From Fusibacter bizertensis (GTDB lineage Bacteria; Bacillota; Clostridia; Peptostreptococcales; Acidaminobacteraceae): a stretch of 64,000 nt of DNA. The stretch lies in assembly GCF_029914245.1 (NCBI RefSeq), contig NZ_JARYZI010000004.1, forward strand, positions 186,001-250,000, given 5' to 3'. Both the position numbers and the translations under genes were made by a program. The notes beneath the pieces are model-generated. The model made no database searches. It was not told the DNA's origin and saw only the letters and a program-made list of their open reading frames with translations. Positions 57,820 through 64,000 of the stretch are shown here, one piece after another. The stretch's first letter is position 1, and every line of letters begins with the position of its first letter.

Positions 57820-58176
57820 TTAGTGACCACATTCGTCGTGGTGTTGGTGCTCATGACAAACTGAACCTGTTGATTTTAAATTGCCCGCAAGATAATTTTT
57901 TGCTGCGTCTAAAGCCAGTCCTTGTGTCCCAACGATCACTTCTATTCCCTTTTCATTAAAAATATCAATGGCACCGCCACCCATTCCACCAGATATGATG
58001 ACTTTTACACCTAGATCGTTTAAAAAATTAGGTAAAAATCCTGGTCTATGGCCTGGATTAGCAACTTTTTCTGATTTAATAATTTCATTGTTTTCTGAAT
58101 CAAAAATGTGAAACGCTTCACAATGACCAAAGTGCTCTGTTACAAATTCTCCGTTACTCGCTACTGCAATTTTCAT
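57820..58176 (-). CDS. NifX/NifB-type cofactor-binding protein, His/Cys tail
   Basis: A 118-residue protein with the dinitrogenase iron-molybdenum cofactor (NifX/NafY) fold: MKIAVASNGEFVTEHFGHCEAFHIF, GFLPNFL and ISGGMGGGAIDIFNEKGIEVIVG. The fold is that of orange protein ORP and other cluster carriers. The tail VCHEHQHHDECGH adds seven His/Cys ligands, so metal binding is likely. It overlaps the upstream glutamate-synthase-like gene by 4 bases. Confidence 0.9.
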   Translation of the reverse strand: MKIAVASNGEFVTEHFGHCEAFHIFDSENNEIIKSEKVANPGHRPGFLPNFLNDLGVKVIISGGMGGGAIDIFNEKGIEVIVGTQGLALDAAKNYLAGNLKSTGSVCHEHQHHDECGH

Positions 58177-59732
58177 AAAATGCCTCCTAATATTTCTGTT
58201 TTTAGTTGTTCTTTATATGTCATAATACCCGAAACACTTGCTGCAGGATCGGTTAAAGCAACGATATCATTTCGGCATATATGCGCTAAAGAAAATTTTC
58301 TATTGAGTGCCATTAATTGCTGGATCCCTGTAGTAATGCGTTCAAGATATGAATAAAGACCCACTGCTCCAGGTGAAATATCACTGGTTTTGTCGCCATA
58401 TATCTTTTTAAGTCTTTTGTAACCTTCAAATACACTTTCAATAGAATCACCATAACCAGCGTATTCTTTTGGGATGTTACCATTTGCGATGGCATCTCCT
58501 ACCACTTTACCTACAGTTGCTGCTGCCATAGCAGCACGTCCGATTCCTACCAATTGGATATAAGGCGCGCCAAGGGCAAGGCCTTTGAAAACGTGATCTT
58601 CCATAGAAAAACCACCGGTAATAGCAATTTGAGGTAGATAATATTTTTTTTCATCCATGCGCTTTAAGATGTCATAAACCATACTTTCTAGTGGCACAGT
58701 TGGTGCACCCCATTCGTTCATCATCTTTACTGGACTATTGCCGGTTCCTCCACTTGCACCATCGAAAGTGACGAGGTCCACCTTTGTAGCTGATGCTATT
58801 TTTAAAATTCGGATTAAGTCTTTTGCATCATATGGTCCCGTCTTAAAACAAATAATTTCTGCGCCAAGTTTTCTAAGTTCTTCTACTCTACTAGTGAGTG
58901 TCGTTTCTGACCACATGGGCAATTTTCCGATTTTCTCAAAAGGCTTTCCTCTATTTTCTCGGTAATCTTCAGCAATCTGTGGATCAGACGGATCTGGGTA
59001 AATTAAGTAGCCCATTGCTTGAAACTTTAGTGCCTCTTCAATTGTTTTGAGTCTTCCCATACCTTGAATGCCTTTAGCTGCTTGACCAAATTTGAGTTCA
59101 ACTGATTTAACACCCAATTTTGAAATTGCAAATTCAAGTACACCTAGATTTTCATCATCGACATTGGCTTGCAAGATGATATCGCCATATCCATGGTAAT
59201 GGGTTTTAAAAGCATTCACCATTTCTCTAAGTAAAGGTGAATCTACAACTTTACCATTTTCAAGTTTAAGCCCCGCGTCTTTCGCCACCACGTCTTCACC
59301 GATAACGACTAAAACACCAGCCAGTGCAGCACCAGCGTAGTAGTCTTTCCAGTTTAGTTTTGCCATGGCAGGTAAAATAATAGGCGCCTTTAAATTCACA
59401 TTTCTACCTATTCCAAACTGAAAATCTGTTTTGACTTTTGGAAAAGTTGCCATATCTGAATTTTCTTCACACCCCATTGCCCCAAAGACTCTACCGTTGA
59501 TGTTGAAGTGAGAAAAATCAAGTGGGTACTCTTTTTCTGATGCAAATTGATACACATCTGTGGCAAAAGGATAGATTGCTTCAGATCCCCTAATAGCGGA
59601 TAAACCAATCTCACAGGTTCCGATACAGTTTGAAGTACATACAGAACACATTCCGGATGAAAACGTGACAAAATTTGGTGTTCTAACCTTAGTATTTGTC
59701 AAAGAACTGCCTAAAGACTTACTATAAGACAT
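58173..59732 (-). CDS. FMN-binding glutamate-synthase-like protein
   Basis: A 519-residue stand-alone relative of the glutamate synthase FMN/Fe-S domain. The N-terminus has a Cys cluster CSVCTSNCIGTCEIG (about 29-43), and the barrel contains FDGASGGTGNSPVKMMNEWG (about 345-364), typical of the GltB core. Functions of archaeal/clostridial single-domain forms are not settled; they may transfer electrons or reduce small molecules. GGGGG precedes the ATG at 59732; an upstream frame to 59810 would overlap the MinD gene. It is in the ORP-like operon. Confidence 0.88.
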   Translation of the reverse strand: MSYSKSLGSSLTNTKVRTPNFVTFSSGMCSVCTSNCIGTCEIGLSAIRGSEAIYPFATDVYQFASEKEYPLDFSHFNINGRVFGAMGCEENSDMATFPKVKTDFQFGIGRNVNLKAPIILPAMAKLNWKDYYAGAALAGVLVVIGEDVVAKDAGLKLENGKVVDSPLLREMVNAFKTHYHGYGDIILQANVDDENLGVLEFAISKLGVKSVELKFGQAAKGIQGMGRLKTIEEALKFQAMGYLIYPDPSDPQIAEDYRENRGKPFEKIGKLPMWSETTLTSRVEELRKLGAEIICFKTGPYDAKDLIRILKIASATKVDLVTFDGASGGTGNSPVKMMNEWGAPTVPLESMVYDILKRMDEKKYYLPQIAITGGFSMEDHVFKGLALGAPYIQLVGIGRAAMAAATVGKVVGDAIANGNIPKEYAGYGDSIESVFEGYKRLKKIYGDKTSDISPGAVGLYSYLERITTGIQQLMALNRKFSLAHICRNDIVALTDPAASVSGIMTYKEQLKTEILGGIL

Positions 59733-59736
59733 CTCA

Positions 59737-60648
59737 TTACCCCCTGTTGATCTTAAAAAAATTATCCTCTGAATCATTTTCAAGAAATGCCATGGTTTTT
59801 GTAAATACATCTTGTACTGCTCTAGCTGCTTTTGTATCAGTTTCCACTATTGTTAGTCCAAGGTTGACTGCTTTAACTGCACCTATATCGAAAGGTACTT
59901 TTCCAACGAATTTAAGTGATTCATTTAGACAATATTGTTCTATTTTCTCTGATAATTCTACATTTGTATCGTATTTATTGATACAAATGGCGACTTTAGG
60001 TTGAAATATCTTAGCCGTTTCCACTATTCTTTTCATGTCATTTATACCAGAAACCGATGGCTCTGTTACTATTAAAACCATATCTACGCCACTAATTGAG
60101 GAAATTACCGGACATCCAATACCTGGTGAACCATCTATAATAGCAAGTGGCTCATCTGAGGTATTTGCCTTAAGCTTCTTTTTAACTTCGGATACGAGTA
60201 AACCACTTGTGCCACTGCCCATCTTCAGTTTAGCCGTTGAAAATGTAGCATTACCCGAAAAGAGCTTAAGATCACCTGCTTTTTCAGGTTTCATCTCAAT
60301 GGCCCCCACTGGACAGATACGCTCACAAACCCCGCATCCTTCACAGGCAAAAGTATCAATTAAATAGCCGTTTTTTGTATCTTTATCAAAACTTTGTATT
60401 GCATCAAATCTACATTCCTGCTGACAAATACCACACTGTATACATTTTTCACTATTAATAAAAGCCTTGTCCATTCCAAAATAATCAAAATTCTCTTCGT
60501 GTTCAAAGTTTCTTTTAATCAAATGAAGATTGGGAGCATCTACATCGCAATCGGCAAATGCTTTTGCACTGGATAATTTGATAAAAGCAGAAGCGATTGT
60601 TGTTTTTCCAGTACCGCCTTTTCCACTTAATATCAGTAATTGTTTCAT
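59737..60648 (-). CDS. MinD-superfamily ATPase with inserted ferredoxin (second copy)
   Basis: A 303-residue P-loop ATPase. Walker A is LSGKGGTGKTTIAS (about 7-20). An inserted 2[4Fe-4S] ferredoxin has CIQCGICQQEC (about 69-79) and CEGCGVCERICPVG (about 101-114). Walker B-like segment AIIDGSPGIGCP. It is paired with an upstream paralogue; this pair is a hallmark of orange-protein clusters. ATGA overlap with the upstream gene implies coupled translation. Confidence 0.92.
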   Translation of the reverse strand: MKQLLILSGKGGTGKTTIASAFIKLSSAKAFADCDVDAPNLHLIKRNFEHEENFDYFGMDKAFINSEKCIQCGICQQECRFDAIQSFDKDTKNGYLIDTFACEGCGVCERICPVGAIEMKPEKAGDLKLFSGNATFSTAKLKMGSGTSGLLVSEVKKKLKANTSDEPLAIIDGSPGIGCPVISSISGVDMVLIVTEPSVSGINDMKRIVETAKIFQPKVAICINKYDTNVELSEKIEQYCLNESLKFVGKVPFDIGAVKAVNLGLTIVETDTKAARAVQDVFTKTMAFLENDSEDNFFKINRG

Positions 60649-61484
60649 AAGCCCACCTCTTCTTTGATCCGACTAAGAAGATTAGAAAACAATTCAAAGT
60701 ATTTTTGATCTTGCCTTGTTATAATATCGCCATTTGAGTTGATGGTTCCAAGGTTTATGTCAAAAGGGATGCTTTCTATCACTGGAATACCATGTACTGT
60801 GCAAAATTCTTCTGACGGATTTTCACCATCTATGCATTTGTTTAGAACGCAACCAAATGGCTTTTCGAAAAGTTTAACAAGTTCATAAACCATACTTAAG
60901 TTGTGGCTACCAAACAAGGTTGGCTCCGCTACAAGCACGCAATAATCAGCATCTTTGATACTCTCCATTACCATACATGAACTTCCTGGAGGACAGTCAA
61001 TTATAGTGACTGGCGAATAAACATCTTGCATTTTTAAAATTTCTTTGATAATTGGCACACCTGTTTCTTCACCCGTATTTAGAATCCCAGTTATAATACT
61101 GATGCCTTCGGATGAGCCCGTCTCAATCGCTCCAATAACTTTATCCTTTTCATCTATCGCCATCTCTGGACAAAGCAAGTTACATCCACCACAAGAATGA
61201 CAAACTGTTTCAAATACTTTTACCTTATTATTAATATACGCCAAGGCATTAAACTTACAAAAATCAACGCATTTTCTACAGCCATTGCATTTGTCTTGAT
61301 TCACCACAGGAATTTTCACTGAAATCTCGTTTCTCTTGACTTCCTCAGGCTTAAAAAAAAGATGACCATTGGGTTCTTCTACGTCGCAATCGATATATGT
61401 TCCATTTTTTGAAACAGATGCTAAATTAACAGAAACAAGCGTTTTCCCCGTACCACCTTTTCCGCTTAAAACCGCAATTTTCAT
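60645..61484 (-). CDS. MinD-superfamily ATPase with inserted ferredoxin (first copy)
   Basis: A 279-residue paralogue of the next gene. Walker A LSGKGGTGKTLVSV (about 6-19), ferredoxin insertion with CNGCRKCVDFC (about 66-76) and CHSCGGCNLLCPEMA (about 94-108), and TIIDCPPGSSCMV. With its partner it probably forms a heterodimer coupling ATP to cluster or cofactor assembly or electron transfer. It follows a NifX-fold gene by 16 bp. Confidence 0.92.
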   Translation of the reverse strand: MKIAVLSGKGGTGKTLVSVNLASVSKNGTYIDCDVEEPNGHLFFKPEEVKRNEISVKIPVVNQDKCNGCRKCVDFCKFNALAYINNKVKVFETVCHSCGGCNLLCPEMAIDEKDKVIGAIETGSSEGISIITGILNTGEETGVPIIKEILKMQDVYSPVTIIDCPPGSSCMVMESIKDADYCVLVAEPTLFGSHNLSMVYELVKLFEKPFGCVLNKCIDGENPSEEFCTVHGIPVIESIPFDINLGTINSNGDIITRQDQKYFELFSNLLSRIKEEVGL

Positions 61485-61500
61485 AGTAAACCTCTATTTC

Positions 61501-61866
61501 TTATTTGTTATGTTGGTGTAAGCCTGCATGTGTTTCCACAAGTTTTGATAATTCGTTATTTTTAAATGATGCTATATTCTCTAGAATTGAATTTCCTGAA
61601 GACTTATAAAGTGCAACATTTGCAGCACTAAATACTTCTGCAGCATTCTCACCACAACGAGGTGTAATCAATACTTCAACTTTTTGATCAACAACTGCTT
61701 GTGCTGCTTTTATCCCTGCCCCACCTTGACTATTTGCTGCGCTATTATCTAAAAATGAATGTTCTCCATTTTCAGTATTATAAATTAAAAAATAAGGCGT
61801 TCTCCCAAAAGAGATACATACGGTTGACTCTAAATTCTTCTCATCTACTGGCATTGCTAATTTCAT
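61501..61866 (-). CDS. NifX/orange-protein-like cofactor-binding protein
   Basis: A 121-residue first gene of the operon. MKLAMPVDEKNLESTVCISFGRTPYF, GGAGIKAAQAVVDQKVEVLI and PRCGENAAEVFSAANV fit the NifX/ORP fold; the tail has HAGLHQHNK. GGAGG lies 6 bp before the ATG at 61866. The operon matches orange-protein clusters in parts: NifX-fold, two MinD-ferredoxin ATPases, Mrp and DUF134. Confidence 0.88.
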   Translation of the reverse strand: MKLAMPVDEKNLESTVCISFGRTPYFLIYNTENGEHSFLDNSAANSQGGAGIKAAQAVVDQKVEVLITPRCGENAAEVFSAANVALYKSSGNSILENIASFKNNELSKLVETHAGLHQHNK

Positions 61867-61885
61867 ATATTTCCTCCAAATATCT

Positions 61886-61895
61886 GACATATGTC
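61886..61895. promoter_or_regulatory. Downstream GACATATGTC operator of the ORP-like operon
   Basis: A perfect copy of the palindrome lies 20 bp upstream of the NifX-like start, at about +7 relative to the predicted transcription start. It is 39 bp from the copy in the shared promoter region. Confidence 0.65.
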
Positions 61896-61908
61896 GGTTA
61901 CAATTTTG

Positions 61909-61950
61909 ATTATACTCCGTTTTAGACATATGTCAATAATGTGTTATAAT
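61909..61950. promoter_or_regulatory. Divergent promoters sharing one GACATATGTC operator
   Basis: The palindrome at 61925-61934 lies between two back-to-back promoters. Minus strand: TTGACA (61931-61936), 16-bp spacer, TATAAT (61909-61914), driving the ORP-like operon. Plus strand: TAGACA (61923-61928), 16-bp spacer, TATAAT (61945-61950), driving the radical SAM gene. One bound protein would cover both -35 boxes. Confidence 0.8.
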
Positions 61951-61987
61951 ATCATTGCTGAATATTACATTACTAAAGGAGAAAAAA

Positions 61988-63382
61988 TTGACACACTTTT
62001 ATGAACTTAATAACTATCAAATTGCTATTGATGGCAATAGTGGCAGTATCCATCAACTTGACCCTATCTCTTTCAATATTATCAAGGATTTTAAATTCAT
62101 GCCTAGCAATGAGATGCTACACCGTCATTTCGATAGCATTTATGCTTATGAAATGATTGAAGAAGTCTATTCTGAACTACGTGCACTTAAAGAAAACAAT
62201 CTTCTTTTTACAGAAGAAAAATTCTTACTGGACTCAATTTCTCACAAAATGATCAATCAACATGTCAAAGCACTTTGTTTACATGTGGCGCATGATTGTA
62301 ACCTTCGATGTAAATATTGCTTCGCATCAGAGGGAGATTACAATAGTGGTAAAAAACTTATGTCACTCGAAGTCGCAAAGCAATCTATTGATTATTTAAT
62401 AGAACACTCTAAAGGACGAAATAATATAGAAGTAGATTTTTTTGGTGGTGAACCACTGATGAATTTTGATGTTGTGAAAGAAACAGTGTTTTACGCTAAA
62501 TCACTTGAGGAAGCACATCAAAAATCATTTTATTTTACGATTACAACCAACGGCATGCTGCTAAATGAAGAGATTTCAGATTTTATTAACACGTATATTG
62601 ATAATGTTGTGATTAGCATTGACGGTCGAAAGGAAGTACACGATAAAATCAGGCCTGATCGAGGTGGTAAAGGCAGTTATGACAGAATTGTACCTAAAGC
62701 CCAAAACCTTATTAAAAATAGAGGCGCTAAAAGTTATTTTGTGAGAGGCACTTTTACGTCAGAAAACAAAGATTTTGCAAAAGATGTGATGCACTTAGCC
62801 GATTTGGGTTTCAAAGAAATATCCGTTGAGCCAGTCGTTGGAAGTGGTCAAACGCTCCATTTTACTGAAAGTGATGTTCCTAGCATTATCTTTGAATATG
62901 AAAACCTCGCACTTCAATATATTGAGCGGTTAAAAGGAGAAAATAGTTTTAGATATTACCACTTTAATATTAATGTTTTTGAAGGTCCATGTGTTTACAA
63001 AAGAATAAATGCATGTGGAGCTGGATCTGATTACTTTGCAGTTTCACCAGAAGGCGATTTGTATCCTTGTCATCAATTTGTTGGTGAAGTAGATTTTAAA
63101 GTTGGAGATGTCTTTGCAGGAATCAGTAATACATCAATCGGAGATACTTTTGCAAACACAAATGTACTCACTAAGGAAGAATGCAAATCCTGTTGGGCAA
63201 AACTTTTTTGTTCTGGTGGTTGCCATGCCAATGCATACTTCTCAAACAATGATATTTCTAAGCCCAATTCTATTAGTTGTACACTTCAAAAGAAGCGAAT
63301 AGAATGCGCCATTATGATAGCACTTTGGAAAAACGACCATGTTAAACCAACAGATTTGATAATTGATATCTCACAAATATAA
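61988..63382 (+). CDS. Radical SAM/SPASM maturase, SCIFF-maturase-like
   Basis: A 464-residue enzyme. Residues about 1-90 form a RiPP-recognition-like region. The radical SAM cluster is C-x3-C-x2-C at about Cys104, 108 and 111 (HDCNLRCKYCFAS), with FFGGEPLMNF as SAM-binding element. The C-terminal half holds a SPASM/twitch set: GPCVYKRINACGAGSDY, LYPCHQF and CKSCWAKLFCSGGCHANAY. Overall it resembles the thioether-forming SCIFF peptide maturase (ScfB). TTG at 61988 has AAGGAG 6 bp upstream; no ATG fits better. I found no Cys-rich SCIFF precursor nearby. Confidence 0.88.
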   Translation: MTHFYELNNYQIAIDGNSGSIHQLDPISFNIIKDFKFMPSNEMLHRHFDSIYAYEMIEEVYSELRALKENNLLFTEEKFLLDSISHKMINQHVKALCLHVAHDCNLRCKYCFASEGDYNSGKKLMSLEVAKQSIDYLIEHSKGRNNIEVDFFGGEPLMNFDVVKETVFYAKSLEEAHQKSFYFTITTNGMLLNEEISDFINTYIDNVVISIDGRKEVHDKIRPDRGGKGSYDRIVPKAQNLIKNRGAKSYFVRGTFTSENKDFAKDVMHLADLGFKEISVEPVVGSGQTLHFTESDVPSIIFEYENLALQYIERLKGENSFRYYHFNINVFEGPCVYKRINACGAGSDYFAVSPEGDLYPCHQFVGEVDFKVGDVFAGISNTSIGDTFANTNVLTKEECKSCWAKLFCSGGCHANAYFSNNDISKPNSISCTLQKKRIECAIMIALWKNDHVKPTDLIIDISQI

Positions 63383-63401
63383 ATATATTTTGAATTTGTT
63401 A

Positions 63402-63451
63402 TTGACATATGTCGCAAATGGCGTATGATTGAATTATAACCGACATATGTC
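63402..63451 (+). promoter_or_regulatory. Promoter with two GACATATGTC operators
   Basis: TTGACA (63402-63407), 16-bp spacer, TATGAT (63424-63429). The first palindrome (63404-63413) covers the -35 and the second (63442-63451) lies at about +6, 38 bp away, the same layout as the ORP-like operon. It precedes the DUF5320 gene. Confidence 0.8.
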
Positions 63452-63477
63452 AATAACTAAAAAAGGAGATAATAATT

Positions 63478-63738
63478 ATGCCAAGATTAAACGGAACTGG
63501 ACCAAATGGTAGCGGCCCTATGACAGGACGTGGATTAGGAAGATGTAAAGACGGATTACAAGATGAAAATGGTATTACTTCTAGAAATATGACTATGAAC
63601 AATGATGAACTTAATCGCTTCAATTCACGTAGAAATGGATTGTACGGAAATGGTCTGCGTAGAAGTGATATGCAAAATAGCGGAATGCGAAGATGTGGAA
63701 AAGGATCAGGTAATCGTAGAAGACTGAATGGAAACTAA
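63478..63738 (+). CDS. DUF5320-family small basic protein
   Basis: An 86-residue Gly/Asn/Arg-rich protein starting [19 protein letters not shown], the DUF5320 signature. The remainder is rich in R, N, G and M with two Cys (RC-KDG near residue 23, RCGKG near 73). Family function is unknown but its genes regularly sit beside DUF134 and NifX genes. AAAAGGAG precedes the ATG. The next gene starts 2 bp downstream. Confidence 0.85.
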   Translation: MPRLNGTGPNGSGPMTGRGLGRCKDGLQDENGITSRNMTMNNDELNRFNSRRNGLYGNGLRRSDMQNSGMRRCGKGSGNRRRLNGN

Positions 63739-63740
63739 GT

Positions 63741-64000
63741 ATGCCAAGGCCTAGAAAATGGAGAAATGTATGTTGTCTTCCAGAAGCAAACTTTCACGGT
63801 CCATTAGAGATTGCGAAAAGAACTGAAGAAATCAATATGACTGTTGAAGAATATGAAAGCATACGGTTAATTGATTTTGAGGGTTTAACGCAAGAAGAAT
63901 GTGCAAGTCAAATGAATGTTGCTAGAGCAACCGTCCAAAAAATTTATTTTGACGCGCGGAAAATACTTGCTCAATCACTTGTAAATGGTCATGTAATCCA
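63741..64000 (+). CDS. Second DUF134-family DNA-binding protein (cut by window edge)
   Basis: The first 86 codons encode [20 protein letters not shown], the sigma-like helix-turn-helix region ([20 protein letters not shown]) and [19 protein letters not shown], closely similar to the DUF134 protein at 55054-55431. The end lies outside the window, so I cannot see whether it also has a Cys-rich tail. It shares the GACATATGTC promoter with the DUF5320 gene, so both paralogues probably belong to this regulon. Confidence 0.88.
   Translation, partial: MPRPRKWRNVCCLPEANFHGPLEIAKRTEEINMTVEEYESIRLIDFEGLTQEECASQMNVARATVQKIYFDARKILAQSLVNGHVI

Overview
The window is AT-rich and has the gene content of a low-GC, strictly anaerobic, motile, free-living Firmicute of the Clostridia. 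A Fusibacter- or Acidaminobacter-like lineage is my guess from gene content; no rRNA or other species marker is present. I saw no tRNA, rRNA, CRISPR array, phage or replication origin. Most genes follow strong Shine-Dalgarno sites and end in A/T-flanked hairpin terminators.

Layout. (1) 1-10.1 kb, all on the minus strand: a beta-galactoside operon, in transcription order solute-binding lipoprotein, two permeases, LacZ, a GH63/MGH1-like hydrolase, a LacI regulator and an MFS exporter with a 1-base frameshift. Three copies of one operator-like motif lie in front of the binding protein and lacI. (2) 10.1-13.4 kb: a glutamate-cysteine-ligase-like protein, an ATP-grasp ligase and a glyoxalase-fold protein, a possible low-molecular-weight thiol module. 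(3) 13.4-23.1 kb: a DUF4153 membrane protein, a two-component system with an FtsX-type ABC exporter, and a second ABC-2 exporter. (4) 23.3-38.4 kb: signalling, with three diguanylate cyclases, an HD-GYP-like protein lacking its HD dyad and two chemoreceptors, mixed with an ABC-F protein, an FMN reductase/HxlR pair, NUDIX, GNAT and YiiX-like proteins and a TPR gene remnant. (5) 38.5-39.0 kb: a decayed IS3-type element. (6) 39.2-49.1 kb: a carboxylate-catabolism locus (TctCBA transporter, split transketolase, racemase-family protein, GntR, glycerate kinase, 2-hydroxyacid dehydrogenase) plus an AEC carrier. One palindrome lies before both the transketolase operon and the AEC gene. (7) 49.1-53.8 kb: type-1 IPP isomerase with an LpdD-like protein, and an orphan binding protein with a Cache-SGDEF protein. 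(8) 53.9-64.0 kb: the most interesting region, described next.

Region 8 contains six perfect copies of GACATATGTC. In five promoters the palindrome overlaps the -35 hexamer and each has a 16-bp spacer. They drive (a) a peroxiredoxin whose peroxidatic residue is encoded by an in-frame TGA followed by a SECIS-like hairpin, so it is a probable selenoprotein; (b) a DUF134 regulator with a DUF1858 protein; (c) a seven-gene operon resembling the orange-protein/Mrp (ORP) clusters: two NifX-fold proteins, two ferredoxin-containing MinD ATPases, an FMN glutamate-synthase-like protein, a CoA-disulfide-reductase-like flavoprotein and an Mrp ATPase; (d) a radical-SAM/SPASM enzyme resembling SCIFF-peptide maturases but with no precursor peptide nearby; and (e) a DUF5320 protein followed by a second DUF134 regulator. 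I infer one redox- or metal-cofactor-related regulon, probably controlled by the DUF134 proteins. The linkage of the selenoprotein peroxidase, ORP-like cluster and maturase through one operator is the best candidate here for an undescribed system.
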